The notes: generated from the letters alone by a model not told the origin. Positions 8,051-16,978 are shown, numbered from the stretch's first letter. The stretch is DNA of 64,000 bases from Aliitabrizicola sp041905595 (GCA_041905595.1 JAYRKT010000005.1:62001-126000); one strand, 5' to 3'. Numbers and translations: made by a program.

Positions 8051-9258
8051 GCCCTGAGCAGCGCCTTGAGATCGGTCGCGGGATCTGCGACCAGCGCCGG
8101 ATCCGGGGATTTGCCACCTTCGATCAGCCGCTTGCCGACCATGTAGGCGCGGGAGTCGTTCATGGCGTCGACGGCGATCAGCCTGTCGCCCCTGTAGTAC
8201 CAGTAGGATACCGCCTCGCCCTCGGGTCCGCGGGTGACGATCCGGTCATAGCCGGTGTTCAGGCCGGCAATCTGCAGCTTGGTATCGTACTGGTCCGACC
8301 AGAACCACGGCTTCGGTTCGTAACCCATTCCGGCGCCAAGGATGTTGTCGGCGACGAGCTCGCCCATGTCGATGGCGTTGCCAACGCTTTCCAGCCGTAG
8401 CCGGGCATCCCCGAGCGGGAATGAGGCGCAGTCGCCGGCAGCCCAGACATGCGGGTCCGAGGTGCGGCCTTGGGCATCCACGCGGATGCCGTTCTCCACG
8501 GCAAGCCCCGCCGCCTCGGCCAGTCGCGTGTCGGGAACGATGCCGACGCCGGCGATGACGAAATCAGCCTTGAGCACACGGCCGTCGGTAAGCTTGGCCT
8601 CTGTCACATGCCCACCGGTCCCGGACAGCCGATCGAGCCCGGTTCCTTCGAGAATCACGACGCCTTTCTGGCTGTGAAGGTCGCGGAAATAGGCGGAGGT
8701 TTCCGGCGCGGCGACGCGCTGGAGGATGCGCGGCGCCATTTCGACGACATGGACGGTCAGGCCAAGCTTGGCCGCGACCGCCGCAGCCTCGAGACCGATA
8801 TAGCCGCCGCCGATCACGACAAGATGCCGCCCGGCCTGGAATTCGTGCCGCGCGTCGTCGATGTCGGCAAGGGTGCGCACGGTGTAGACGCCCTTCAGGT
8901 CGCCTCCGATAGCATCTGGCAGGCGGCGCGGGATCGAACCGGTGGCCAGCACGAGGTCGTCGTAGCCGATCTGCTCCGCTCCCACCGTCACTGTCTTCGT
9001 GGCGGGGTCGAGCGCGGTGACCGGCTGGCCGAGGCGCAGCTCGATGTTGTTGTCGGCATAGAATTCGGGCGAACGCAGCAGAAGACGCTCCATCTCCATC
9101 TCGCCAAGGAGGTAGGCCTTGGACAGGGGCGGTCGCTGGTAGGGGGCAACGGGTTCGTCGCCGATCAGGATGATCCGGCCTTCGTAGCCCTTTGCGCGTA
9201 GCCGGGCGACACAGGACGCCCCGGCCTGACCAGCCCCAATTACAACCACCTGCGCCAT
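8047..9258 (-). CDS. FAD/NAD(P)-dependent ferredoxin reductase (putidaredoxin/rhodocoxin reductase type)
   Basis: The 403-residue flavoprotein has an N-terminal FAD-binding motif VVVIGAGQAGASC, the RPPLSK segment typical of oxygenase-coupled reductases, a central NAD(P) motif VVIGGGYIGLEAAAVA, and the FAD motif VWAAGDCA followed by a C-terminal reductase domain. Such enzymes pass electrons from NAD(P)H to a [2Fe-2S] ferredoxin. No ferredoxin or P450 gene is adjacent; a Rieske oxygenase lies 34 kb away with no proven link. Start ATG 9258 is preferred because AGGAGG sits 6 bases before it and abuts the ATG at 9264. Confidence 0.88.
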   Translation of the reverse strand: MAQVVVIGAGQAGASCVARLRAKGYEGRIILIGDEPVAPYQRPPLSKAYLLGEMEMERLLLRSPEFYADNNIELRLGQPVTALDPATKTVTVGAEQIGYDDLVLATGSIPRRLPDAIGGDLKGVYTVRTLADIDDARHEFQAGRHLVVIGGGYIGLEAAAVAAKLGLTVHVVEMAPRILQRVAAPETSAYFRDLHSQKGVVILEGTGLDRLSGTGGHVTEAKLTDGRVLKADFVIAGVGIVPDTRLAEAAGLAVENGIRVDAQGRTSDPHVWAAGDCASFPLGDARLRLESVGNAIDMGELVADNILGAGMGYEPKPWFWSDQYDTKLQIAGLNTGYDRIVTRGPEGEAVSYWYYRGDRLIAVDAMNDSRAYMVGKRLIEGGKSPDPALVADPATDLKALLRA

Positions 9259-9338
9259 CGACATCCTCCTCTGGTCCTGTCCGGCGGCGGAGCCTATATC
9301 CCGGCTTGGCTGAGATGCAACGCGAGAGGATGACGAGA

Positions 9339-9824
9339 ATGACGATTTCCGTGGGGGCGAAACTGCCGGAGGTCACGCTTCTGAAGATGGGAGAGAATGG
9401 TGCCGAAGCTGTGAGCCTTGGCGACCGACTCAAGGGCCGCAAAGTGGTGATCTTTGGCCTGCCCGGGGCCTTTACCGGAACCTGCTCGACCTCACACCTG
9501 CCCAGCTTCATACGCACGAAGGACAAGTTCGCCGCCAAGGGGGTGGACGAAATCATCTGTGTCGCCGTCAACGACCCCTTTGTGATGAAGGCTTGGGGCG
9601 AGGCGACCGGGGCGGACAAGGCGGGCGTGACCCTGCTGGCCGATGCCGACGGCAGCCTGACCCGCGCGCTCGGGATGCAGTTCACGGTGCCGGGCCTGGG
9701 CTTCTTTGACCGTTCGCAGCGTTACGCGGCGGTGGTCGAAGACGGCGTGGCGACGGTCGTACAGATCGACAAGCCAGGGGAATGCAACATCTCGACCGGT
9801 GAAGCGCTGCTTGAGGCGATCTGA
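9339..9824 (+). CDS. Peroxiredoxin, Prx5 / plant type II family
   Basis: The 161-residue thiol peroxidase contains the catalytic loop LPGAFTGTCSTSHLPSF with peroxidatic C49 and the family-typical VNDPFVMKAW and GLGFFDRSQRYA segments. Two more cysteines (in IICVAVND and GECNIS) could take part in thiol recycling. It reduces H2O2 and alkyl hydroperoxides, usually with glutaredoxin or glutathione. ATG 9339 is chosen because AGAGGA lies about 9 bases upstream; ATG 9330 and 9315 are less well placed. It is divergent from the ferredoxin-reductase gene. Confidence 0.93.
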   Translation: MTISVGAKLPEVTLLKMGENGAEAVSLGDRLKGRKVVIFGLPGAFTGTCSTSHLPSFIRTKDKFAAKGVDEIICVAVNDPFVMKAWGEATGADKAGVTLLADADGSLTRALGMQFTVPGLGFFDRSQRYAAVVEDGVATVVQIDKPGECNISTGEALLEAI

Positions 9825-9845
9825 TCCGGGCTATGCCCCCGGGTG

Positions 9846-10205
9846 CTACCGCGCCCGGATCTGACACAGGCTTTCGACCGGAAGCGAATGGTCGGTCTGA
9901 ACGGCTGCGGCCCCGGCGGCCGCGTCCATGCGGCGGGCAAGGTCGATGTCCGCCGCACTCAGGCCATGGCAGTCATGCGTGGTCAGCGTAACGTCGACGA
10001 CATTGTAGGTGTTGGACCATTCCGGATGATGGTTGAGCTTCTCGGCGGCAAGCGCGGCGCGGGACATGAAGCCCCAGGCTTCGGAGAAGCTGCGGAACTT
10101 CCAGATCTTGCGGATCGCGTCACGGCCCTCGACAGCGCGCCAGCCGGTCTCTGCAAGGGTGGGCAGCGCCGAGCGGCGTTCGTCCTCACTAAGCAGCATC
10201 GCCAT
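9846..10205 (-). CDS. phhB: Pterin-4a-carbinolamine dehydratase
   Basis: The 119-residue protein has the PCD/DCoH signature EKLNHHPEWSNTYNVVDV with active-site histidines, followed by LTTHDCHGLSAADIDLA. It dehydrates 4a-hydroxytetrahydropterin to recycle the pterin cofactor of aromatic amino-acid hydroxylases, or may serve other pterin chemistry; no phenylalanine hydroxylase gene is visible here. GGAGGGAGACGAA precedes ATG 10205. It sits 22 bases downstream of the COG3146 gene on the same strand, so it probably shares its transcript. Confidence 0.92.
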   Translation of the reverse strand: MAMLLSEDERRSALPTLAETGWRAVEGRDAIRKIWKFRSFSEAWGFMSRAALAAEKLNHHPEWSNTYNVVDVTLTTHDCHGLSAADIDLARRMDAAAGAAAVQTDHSLPVESLCQIRAR

Positions 10206-10227
10206 TTCGTCTCCCTCCCCTGATCCG

Positions 10228-11412
10228 TCAATCCCGCTCCTGCACCTCGCCCCGGCGGAAGGGGCCATAGGCAGTGACGACCTCGATCTCTTCGCCAACG
10301 GCGGCCCGTTCAGCGTCCAGATAGCGCTCGATGGCGGTACGAAAACCCGGATCGGCGATCCAGTGGAGGGAATGACAGGCTACGGGAAGATAGCCACGCG
10401 CCAGCTTGTGTTCCCCCTGCGCGCCGGCCTCGACCCGCTGCAGGCCCTGGGCGATCGCCCAGTCGATGGCCTGATGGTAGCAAAGCTCAAAATGCAGGAA
10501 GGGGTGGTCTTCGATACAGCCCCAGTAGCGGCCAAAGAGCGTCTCCCGCCCAATGAAATTGAGCGCGCCGGCGACCGCCCGACCGTTGCGCTCGGCCAGG
10601 ATCAGCAGCGCATCGTCGCGCATCGTCGCGTGGATTTCGTCGAAGAAGGCGCGCGCCAGGTAGGGCGTGCCCCATTTCCGGCTGCCGGTGTCCTGGTAGA
10701 AGGCCCAGAACGCCTCCCAGTGGTGCGGCTCGATCTGGCTGCCTGTCAGGGTCCGGATCGTGCCGCCAAAGCCCTGGGCCAGCGCGCGTTCCTTGCGAAG
10801 CGCCTTGCGCTTTCGCGAAGAGAGATCGCTCAGAAAGTCGTCGTAGCTGCCATAGCCCCGATTCTCCCAGTGATATTGCTGAGTTGTCCGGCGCAGGAGC
10901 CCCATTGCCTCGCCCCGTTTCGCCTCTGCCTCGGTGCAGAAGGTGATGTGCAACGAGGACAGGCGGTTGTTCTCGGTGATCTGCCGGGCGGCGTCGATCA
11001 AGGCGGCGGTGCCTTCGGATTCCTTGCCGGGAAGGGTCAGAAACCGCCGCCCGGTCGCCGGAGTGAACGGATCGGCGATCTGAAGCTTCGGATAGTATCG
11101 CCCGCCCGCACGTTCCCAGGCATCGGCCCAGTTGAAGTCGAAGATGTATTCGCCCTGGCTGTGTGATTTCAGATAGAGCGGCGCCGCGGCGATGATCTTT
11201 CCGTTTTCGCGGACAACGAGCGGATGCGACTGCCAACCGCTGCGGCCGCCCGTCGATCCGGACCGTTCCAGAGCCGAGAGGAAGCGATGGGTGGTGAAAG
11301 GATCGATCGGCCGCCCGCCATCGGCGGTTTCAGGGCAGGCGACCGCATCCCAGTCCGCCGCCGTGATCTCGGCAAAGGAGCGGTGGATGGTGACCTCGAC
11401 GGATTCGGTCAT
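10228..11412 (-). CDS. COG3146/DUF482 family protein with GNAT-like fold
   Basis: The 394-residue soluble protein belongs to the 'peptidogalycan biosynthesis' family (COG3146). Recognisable segments include YLKSHSQGEYIFDFNWADAW, FLSDLSSRKRKALRKER and LHFELCYHQAIDWAI, and the C-terminus has the acyl-CoA N-acyltransferase (FemAB-like) layout. The biochemical role of the family is unsettled. Its start codon lies only 30 bases from a 65-base G homopolymer (C tract on its coding strand), so promoter or leader spacing is unusual or misassembled. No obvious ribosome site other than GCCCGC is seen before ATG 11412. Confidence 0.82.
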   Translation of the reverse strand: MTESVEVTIHRSFAEITAADWDAVACPETADGGRPIDPFTTHRFLSALERSGSTGGRSGWQSHPLVVRENGKIIAAAPLYLKSHSQGEYIFDFNWADAWERAGGRYYPKLQIADPFTPATGRRFLTLPGKESEGTAALIDAARQITENNRLSSLHITFCTEAEAKRGEAMGLLRRTTQQYHWENRGYGSYDDFLSDLSSRKRKALRKERALAQGFGGTIRTLTGSQIEPHHWEAFWAFYQDTGSRKWGTPYLARAFFDEIHATMRDDALLILAERNGRAVAGALNFIGRETLFGRYWGCIEDHPFLHFELCYHQAIDWAIAQGLQRVEAGAQGEHKLARGYLPVACHSLHWIADPGFRTAIERYLDAERAAVGEEIEVVTAYGPFRRGEVQERD

Positions 11413-11438
11413 GCGGGCACGGGTCCGGTGGTTGGCGG

Positions 11439-11508
<70 letters not shown>

Positions 11509-11564
11509 GCGGGGGGCTGTCTGCCCCCCGCGCCCCCCGAGGATATTTGGAAACAGAAGAAAGG
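11509..11564. repeat. Hairpin plus GAGGATATTTGG motif, probable dispersed intergenic repeat
   Basis: GCGGGGGG (11509-11516) pairs perfectly with CCCCCCGC (11524-11531) around CTGTCTG, followed by GCCCCCC, GAGGATATTTGG and AAACAGAAGAAAGG. From memory this hairpin-plus-tail recurs between genes in Rhodobacteraceae genomes. Only one copy is in the window, so its dispersed nature is recalled rather than shown. It may act as the terminator of the GDPD operon. Confidence 0.6.
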
Positions 11565-11599
11565 CCTTGCCTGGTAGGGTGGCCCGCCGCCCCGCAGCG

Positions 11600-12370
11600 T
11601 CAAGCCGGGAGTGCGGCCGGATACCCTTCGAAGGTGATGTTCTGGGCCACGCGCCGTGCTTCCCGTTCCTGCTCTGGGCTGCGGACCGTCCAGCACAGGA
11701 TTGCGGCGCCGGCTGCCTTGAGTTCGTGCACCCGCGGACGGTCCATGTCGACGAGGCCGTGACTGATGAAACTCGACTCGCTCGTCTCGTAAGCCGGCAC
11801 CATCATGATCGACGCATAAGCCTCTCGCGGCGCAGGCGCCCAGCCATCGGGGTCGTCTCCCGCGACGGTGATTCCGCGCGGCACCTTGGGGGCCAGCCGG
11901 GCCATCAGTTCGACGGAATACGGATTGAAGCTCATTACCGCGACCGGTCCGATATAGTCGGCCAGCACTTTCGCCGTGGCAGCCTCCAGCCGACCATCCG
12001 TCTGCGTCATGGTATGGCTGGTATCCTTCATCTCGATCAGGAGCGGCACCTGCCCCCGGACGAGGGACAAGACCTCGGAGAGGGTCGGAATGGTTTCCGT
12101 GCTCCCCTTGAGACGCATCTTGCCCAATGCCTCGGCGCTGTGGGCATCCACCGGGCCTATTTGGTCGGTCAAGCGGTCCAGCGTGTCGTCGTGAAACACC
12201 ATCACGACGCCATCGCTCGAGAGCAGAACGTCGAGTTCGATTCCGTAGCCGGCCGCGACTGCGGCGCGAAAGGCGCCCAGGGAATTCTCGATAACGCCTT
12301 TCGAGCTGTCATGCAGGCCACGATGACTCAGGGGCAGAGACAGGAAAGATGCGGGGAGGTCGACGCGCAT
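11600..12370 (-). CDS. Glycerophosphodiester phosphodiesterase
   Basis: The 256-residue TIM-barrel enzyme has the GDPD signatures LSHRGLHDSSKGVIENSLGA (catalytic His and Glu-Asn), GIELDVLLSSDG with the metal ligands Glu and Asp, and VMVFHDDTLDR with the second catalytic His. It lacks a signal peptide and so is cytoplasmic, hydrolysing glycerophosphodiesters to sn-glycerol 3-phosphate and an alcohol. The ATG at 12370 shares one base with the stop of the ridA gene (TGATG), so the two are translationally coupled. Confidence 0.93.
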   Translation of the reverse strand: MRVDLPASFLSLPLSHRGLHDSSKGVIENSLGAFRAAVAAGYGIELDVLLSSDGVVMVFHDDTLDRLTDQIGPVDAHSAEALGKMRLKGSTETIPTLSEVLSLVRGQVPLLIEMKDTSHTMTQTDGRLEAATAKVLADYIGPVAVMSFNPYSVELMARLAPKVPRGITVAGDDPDGWAPAPREAYASIMMVPAYETSESSFISHGLVDMDRPRVHELKAAGAAILCWTVRSPEQEREARRVAQNITFEGYPAALPA

Positions 12371-12837
12371 CACTTGATCTCGAAGATCGCTTCGATCTCG
12401 ACTGCGACGCCGAGCGGCAGGCTGGCGGCAGAGACGGCCGAGCGCGCATGACGGCCCGCATCGCCCAGAGCGGCGACCAGGAAATCGGACGCTCCGTTGA
12501 TGACTTTCGGCTGGTCGATGAAGTCGGGCGTTGAGTTGACGAAACCGACAAGCTTTACCGCGCGGACCACTCGGTTCAGATCGCCGCCACATGCCGCCTT
12601 GAGTTGCGACAGCAGACTGATTGCGCAGCGCTGTGCCGCAGCCGCGCCGGCCGCGATGTCAAGATCCGCCCCGAGCCTTCCCTTGATCAGGCCGTCGGCA
12701 TTCTGGCTGATCTGGCCAGAGATATGGACCAGGTTGCCGACGACCACGAAGGGCACATAGTTCGCCGCCGGTGCGGGGGCATCCGGCAGGGTCACGCCCA
12801 GTTCGGCAAGGCGGGTTTCGATCGGGGACAGCGACAT
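12370..12837 (-). CDS. RidA family (YjgF/YER057c) protein
   Basis: The 155-residue protein belongs to the longer RidA subfamily and shows VGNLVHISGQISQNADG, VKLVGFVNSTPDF and the C-terminal SAVSAASLPLGVAVEIEAIFE. RidA proteins hydrolyse reactive 2-aminoacrylate and related enamines made by PLP enzymes; the classic catalytic arginine is not obvious at the usual place here, so this may be a divergent subgroup. ATG 12837 is preferred over 12867, which would add ten non-conserved residues. It is the first gene of the ridA-GDPD unit. Confidence 0.85.
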   Translation of the reverse strand: MSLSPIETRLAELGVTLPDAPAPAANYVPFVVVGNLVHISGQISQNADGLIKGRLGADLDIAAGAAAAQRCAISLLSQLKAACGGDLNRVVRAVKLVGFVNSTPDFIDQPKVINGASDFLVAALGDAGRHARSAVSAASLPLGVAVEIEAIFEIK

Positions 12838-13025
12838 ATCGGGCTCCGGCGCGGTTGTGTTGCGCAAAGGCTAGCCGCGCGGAGAAGTGGCAGCAAGAGC
12901 GAGGCCAAGCGAACCGTCGCGCATCGGTCACGGTCGAACATTGCGTTCACGTGCCGGGCTTCGTATGGCTTGCCTCTGGTCCCGGAACGCTAGATCAGAC
13001 GCCATCGCACCGAGAAGCCCGCCTG

Positions 13026-13829
13026 ATGCCCCAGTCCTTCCTTTCGCGTCTGTCCTCTGTGTCGAGGTCTGTCCTGCTGGCCAGCCTCGCCATGGGCGCA
13101 CTGACGTCTTGCGGGCCCGCGCCGGCCCCGACTGGGATCAAAGATCCGAAAGAGGCCGAAAACCGCCAGGTGCACGAGGCCAACAAGTCGATCGACAAGT
13201 TCTTCGTGCGGCCGGTCTCCGAAGGCGTGAGCCACGTTCAGCCGGGCCCCCTGCGGCGCGGACTGTCGAATTTTGCCAAGAACCTTGCAGTTCCGAACGA
13301 CATCGTGAACAACATCCTGCAATTGCGGCTGGGCAAGGCGGTAGAGAACACCGTGCGCTTCGCCGTGAACAGCACGCTGGGTCTTGGCGGACTGATTGAC
13401 GTTTCGACGGCGGCTGGGCTGCCTGAGCAGCCGACGGACTTCGGCGAGACGCTGCATGTCTGGGGCTTCGGCGAGGGAAACTACGTCGAACTGCCGGTGT
13501 TCGGACCGTCGACCGAGCGCGACATGTTCGGCCGGATTGGCGATCTGGTGCTCGATCCGATCTGGTATGTCCTGCCAACGGGTGAAGCGTTGGCCGCCTA
13601 TGGATTGGTCGTGGTTGACGATCTCAACTATCGTGACAGGTATTCAGCGACGATTGACTCCATCCTTTACGAGAGCGCTGACAGCTATGCCCAGGCCAGG
13701 CTGCTCTATCTTCAGAACAGGCGCTATACCTTGGGTCAGACCACCAGCTCGGACGGAGCAAATGGCTTTGAGGACCCCTATGCAGATGACAGTTTCATCG
13801 ACCCCTACGAGGACAGCAATGGCAACTGA
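13026..13829 (+). CDS. mlaA: MlaA/VacJ family outer-membrane lipoprotein
   Basis: The 267-residue product has a lipoprotein signal with lipobox L-T-S-C near residue 31 and the MlaA core: VHEANKSIDKFFVRPVSEG, a segment RFAVNSTLGLGGLIDV and a FGETLHVWGFGEGNYVELP motif. MlaA sits in the outer membrane, takes mislocalised phospholipids from the outer leaflet and hands them to MlaC. mlaC overlaps its 3' end by 11 bases. The mlaFEDB transporter genes are not in the window. The acidic tail after residue 245 (DPYADDSFIDPYEDS) is unconserved. Confidence 0.94.
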   Translation: MPQSFLSRLSSVSRSVLLASLAMGALTSCGPAPAPTGIKDPKEAENRQVHEANKSIDKFFVRPVSEGVSHVQPGPLRRGLSNFAKNLAVPNDIVNNILQLRLGKAVENTVRFAVNSTLGLGGLIDVSTAAGLPEQPTDFGETLHVWGFGEGNYVELPVFGPSTERDMFGRIGDLVLDPIWYVLPTGEALAAYGLVVVDDLNYRDRYSATIDSILYESADSYAQARLLYLQNRRYTLGQTTSSDGANGFEDPYADDSFIDPYEDSNGN

Positions 13830-14424
13830 AACCAACCGCCGGGCGGTGCTGGGGCTTGGCCTTGGCGCGGCTGCCGTTCTGGTGCTGGCGCCGGCCGCAG
13901 CGCGGGCGCTGACCGTCGACCAGGCGCGGGCGCTGATCGACGAGGTCACGGGACAGGTGACCAAGGTCATCAACTCGGGCGCGTCCGAGGCGCAGATGCT
14001 GGCGAAGTTCGAGCAAATCTTCGCCACCTATGCCGACGTTGCCGCGATCGCACGTTCTGCCCTGGGGCCGGCGGCGCGGCAGGCCAGCCCGGCGCAGATG
14101 AAGTCCTTCACCAAGGCGTATCAGGGCTATATCTCGCGGAAATACGGTCGGCGCTTCCGGGAATTCATCGGCGGGCGCATCGAGGTGACCAGCGCCCATC
14201 CGCTGAAAAGCTATTACGAGGTGATCTCGACCGCCTACCTGCAGGGCGAAGCGCCGTTCGATCTGCGCTGGCATGTGTCTGACAAGTCCGGACGCAACCT
14301 GTTCTTCAACCTCATCATCGAGGGAGTGAACATGCTGTCGACCGAACGGACCGAGATTGGAGCGATGCTTGACCAGCAGGGGGGCGACATCGACAAGCTG
14401 ATCGCACAGCTGAACAAGACCTGA
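13819..14424 (+). CDS. mlaC: MlaC/Ttg2D family periplasmic phospholipid-binding protein
   Basis: The 201-residue protein is the soluble shuttle of the Mla pathway, with ALTVDQARALIDEVTGQV at the mature N-terminus and the core KSFTKAYQGYISRKYGRRF, HPLKSYYEVISTAYLQ and RNLFFNLIIEGVNM. The signal peptide begins ATETNRRAVLGLGLGAA and has a twin-arginine pair before the hydrophobic stretch, so export by Tat is possible rather than Sec. ATG 13819 lies inside the end of mlaA with GAGGA just upstream, implying coupled translation. Confidence 0.93.
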   Translation: MATETNRRAVLGLGLGAAAVLVLAPAAARALTVDQARALIDEVTGQVTKVINSGASEAQMLAKFEQIFATYADVAAIARSALGPAARQASPAQMKSFTKAYQGYISRKYGRRFREFIGGRIEVTSAHPLKSYYEVISTAYLQGEAPFDLRWHVSDKSGRNLFFNLIIEGVNMLSTERTEIGAMLDQQGGDIDKLIAQLNKT

Positions 14425-14445
14425 CCGCGCGGCGCCAAGGGATGG

Positions 14446-14480
14446 AAAAAGGGGCGGCCTTGGTGGGCTCGCCCCTTTTT
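14446..14480. terminator. Bidirectional intrinsic terminator between mlaC and the PBP gene
   Basis: AAAAAGGGGCG (14446-14456) pairs with CGCCCCTTTTT (14470-14480). The A run on one side and T run on the other let it end both the mlaA-mlaC transcript and the convergent penicillin-binding-protein transcript, whose stop is at 14491. Confidence 0.9.
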
Positions 14481-14490
14481 CTTTGCCGCG

Positions 14491-16713
14491 TCAGTCCTGC
14501 TTGTTCTTTCCGAAGGCACTGAAGACCTGCTGGAAGAAGCCGCCGTTGCCCTGGTTTCGGTTGCCGCCCGCTGATTGCGCGCTGCCATTTCCGCCGCCTT
14601 GCGAGGCCTGCGCCACGGGCGGAAGGCGCGGTTCGGGTATGATCATCGGCAGCGGCTGGGGTGGCAAGCCTTCCTCGACCCGTATCATCACCTCATGCCA
14701 GATCTCCGCCGGCAGACCGCCGCCGGTCACACCCTGCATGGGGGTGTTGTCGTCGTAGCCCATCCAGACACCGGTCACATAATCGGCCGAGAAGCCCAGG
14801 AACCAGGCGTCGCGTGCGGCTTGGGTCGTGCCCGTCTTGCCGGCCACCTGACGGTCGGACAGCATGGCGCGCCGGCCTGTGCCGCGCTCGACAACCTGTG
14901 TCATCATGTAGGTGAGTTCACGTGCCGCCTGCTCCGAGATGACACGTTCGCCGAGGCCGCCCTCCTGCCCCATCAGCGGCGTGTCATCGCCCATCAGGCG
15001 CAGGTCGGTCAGGCCATAGGGTTGAACGGCCGTGCCGCCGTTAAGGATGCCGGCATAGGCGCCCGTCATGTCGATCAGTGTCGCTTCGGACACGCCAAGC
15101 GCCAAGGCCGGCCCGTCGGCGAGGTTCGAGGTGATGCCGAAGCCGCTTGCCACCCTGCGGACATTGTCGCGGCCTGCGGCCTCGGACACTTTCACGGCGG
15201 GGATGTTGCGCGATTCGGCCAGGGCGTCTGTCAGTGTGATGACGCCATGATATTCGTGGTCGTAGTTGTCGGGCGACCAGTTGCCGGACCCGGGGATATA
15301 CAGGGTCAGCGGGCTGTCATCGACATAGTCCGCAGGCGAATAGCCGGCATCGAGAGCAGCGGCATAGACGAAGGGCTTGAAGCTCGACCCGGTCTGGCGC
15401 AACGCCTGTGTCGCGCGGTTGAACGCCCCCGCATCGGCGGTGTTGCGCCCGCCGACCATCGCCCGGACCGCGCCATCAGCGGACATGACCACGACGGCAG
15501 CCTGCGCCTTGGAGCCTTCCTTGAGCTTTGTTGCGAATACGTCGTTCAGGGCCGACTCGGCTGCCTTCTGGATGCGCCGGTCATAGGTCGTGCGTATGAT
15601 CACGTCCTCGGTCGTGTTGCGGGTAAGGTAGGACGGGCCGGAATCCATCACCCAGTCGGCAAAGAACCCGCCGGAACGCGCAGCGGCCGCGGCGGAAAGC
15701 TGCGCGGGATGCGCACGCGCATCGTCGGCCTGTTCCTTGGTCAGGTAGCCTTCGTCTTCCATCAGGCCGATGATGATGTTGGCCCGCTCGCGCGACCGTT
15801 CCAGGTTGTTTGTCGGCGCGTAATAGGACGGCGCCTTCAGCAGGCCGGCCAGCATCGCGGCCTCAGCGGGCGTCACGTCGTTCGCAGACTTTCCGAAGTA
15901 ACGCTGGGCCGCGGCCTCAAAGCCGCGGGTGCCCGCGCCAAGATAGGCACGGTTGAGGTAGATCGTCAGGATCTCGTCCTTGGAATACTTGGCTTCCAGA
16001 GCAAAGGCGAAGGGGACTTCCTTGATCTTGCGCACAACCCCGCCCGAGCGGCAGTCGGCCTCGTAATCTGCTTCAGATTTCCAGTTGGCCTGGTCGTAGG
16101 GCACACCGAGACACAGGAGTTTTGCCACCTGCTGGCTGATGGTCGAGCCGCCGTTGCCCTCAAGGGGCCCGCGGCCTTCGGACATGTTGATGCGGATCGC
16201 CCCGATGATGCCGCGCGGGCTGATGCCGAGGTGATGGTAGAACCGTCGATCCTCGGTCGCCACGATGGCGTTGCGCAGGTTGGGAGAGACATGCTGCGCG
16301 TCGATCTGGCCACCGAAGGTCTCGCCCCGCCAGGCGAAGACCTCGCCGTTGCGGTCCAGAAGGGTGACCGAACCGCGCGCCCGGCCATCCAGAAGCTCCG
16401 AAAGCTCGGGCAGTTTCTGGTAGAAATAGAGCGTGGATGTCCCGACCGCGATCGCCAGCAGGAAGCCGACGCGCCAACCGATTCCCCAGATAACCCGGGC
16501 GATCCAGCGGAAGATGCCGCTGAAAAAGGCGACAATCGGGTTTCTGCGCGGTGGGCGACCCTTCGGCGCAGAGCGAGACCCGGAAGACGGAGGCTTGCGT
16601 CCGCTGCCGCCAGAGCCACGTGTGGCGCCGCTTTTTGCACGGGTCGTGGAAGTCTGTGCCATGTAGCGCCGATCCGCCACCAGGGGTGGACGCCAGTCGC
16701 CAGTACTGCTCAT
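14491..16713 (-). CDS. Bifunctional class A penicillin-binding protein (PBP1a family)
   Basis: The 740-residue protein has a basic cytoplasmic N-terminus (residues 1-58, rich in Ser, Arg and Lys), one transmembrane helix (about 75-97), a glycosyltransferase domain with the catalytic Glu154 in ATEDRRFYHHLG and GGSTISQQVAKLL, and a transpeptidase domain with TGSSFKPFVY (near 443), SRN and KTGTTQAA (near 625). It polymerises and cross-links peptidoglycan in the periplasm. An alternative start, ATG 16662, would shorten the tail by 17 residues; neither start has a strong ribosome site. The C-terminus is rich in Gly, Gln and Asn. Confidence 0.93.
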   Translation of the reverse strand: MSSTGDWRPPLVADRRYMAQTSTTRAKSGATRGSGGSGRKPPSSGSRSAPKGRPPRRNPIVAFFSGIFRWIARVIWGIGWRVGFLLAIAVGTSTLYFYQKLPELSELLDGRARGSVTLLDRNGEVFAWRGETFGGQIDAQHVSPNLRNAIVATEDRRFYHHLGISPRGIIGAIRINMSEGRGPLEGNGGSTISQQVAKLLCLGVPYDQANWKSEADYEADCRSGGVVRKIKEVPFAFALEAKYSKDEILTIYLNRAYLGAGTRGFEAAAQRYFGKSANDVTPAEAAMLAGLLKAPSYYAPTNNLERSRERANIIIGLMEDEGYLTKEQADDARAHPAQLSAAAAARSGGFFADWVMDSGPSYLTRNTTEDVIIRTTYDRRIQKAAESALNDVFATKLKEGSKAQAAVVVMSADGAVRAMVGGRNTADAGAFNRATQALRQTGSSFKPFVYAAALDAGYSPADYVDDSPLTLYIPGSGNWSPDNYDHEYHGVITLTDALAESRNIPAVKVSEAAGRDNVRRVASGFGITSNLADGPALALGVSEATLIDMTGAYAGILNGGTAVQPYGLTDLRLMGDDTPLMGQEGGLGERVISEQAARELTYMMTQVVERGTGRRAMLSDRQVAGKTGTTQAARDAWFLGFSADYVTGVWMGYDDNTPMQGVTGGGLPAEIWHEVMIRVEEGLPPQPLPMIIPEPRLPPVAQASQGGGNGSAQSAGGNRNQGNGGFFQQVFSAFGKNKQD

Positions 16714-16816
16714 GCCTGTTTCGCCCGTTCGTTGCGTGCGCCTGCTTTGACGGCGACTCTAGCCTGTCCTGTCACGAATGTGGAGCGCGGACACCAACGA
16801 TTCGCGTTTGTGGTGT

Positions 16817-16831
16817 GATTAATTTTTAATC
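16817..16831. promoter_or_regulatory. AT-rich inverted repeat in the glnK upstream region
   Basis: GATTAA-TTT-TTAATC at 16817-16831 is a perfect 6-bp inverted repeat inside a strikingly AT-rich stretch (16805-16860) in an otherwise GC-rich window. It lies about 150 bases before glnK and about 100 bases before the divergent PBP start. It could be an operator or a promoter element for the nitrogen-regulated operon. No clear sigma-54 -24/-12 pair was found. Confidence 0.4.
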
Positions 16832-16978
16832 GAATAGATGAAAATGTGTAATTTATGGGCAGTTCGATGAGCCGCTTGCCCCGGCATGCCCGCCCCCAAC
16901 TTGTGTGGAATTCCATCAAGTCTCCTTGATCTCGCAGGGGACGCGCTGGGTCGCCCACCAACCATGAAGGGGATGGTC

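Noticed and set aside
14575..16818. 747-codon plus-strand frame opposite the PBP gene
   Set aside because: It is antisense to a PBP with all catalytic motifs; no domain, no ribosome site, and typical shadow composition.
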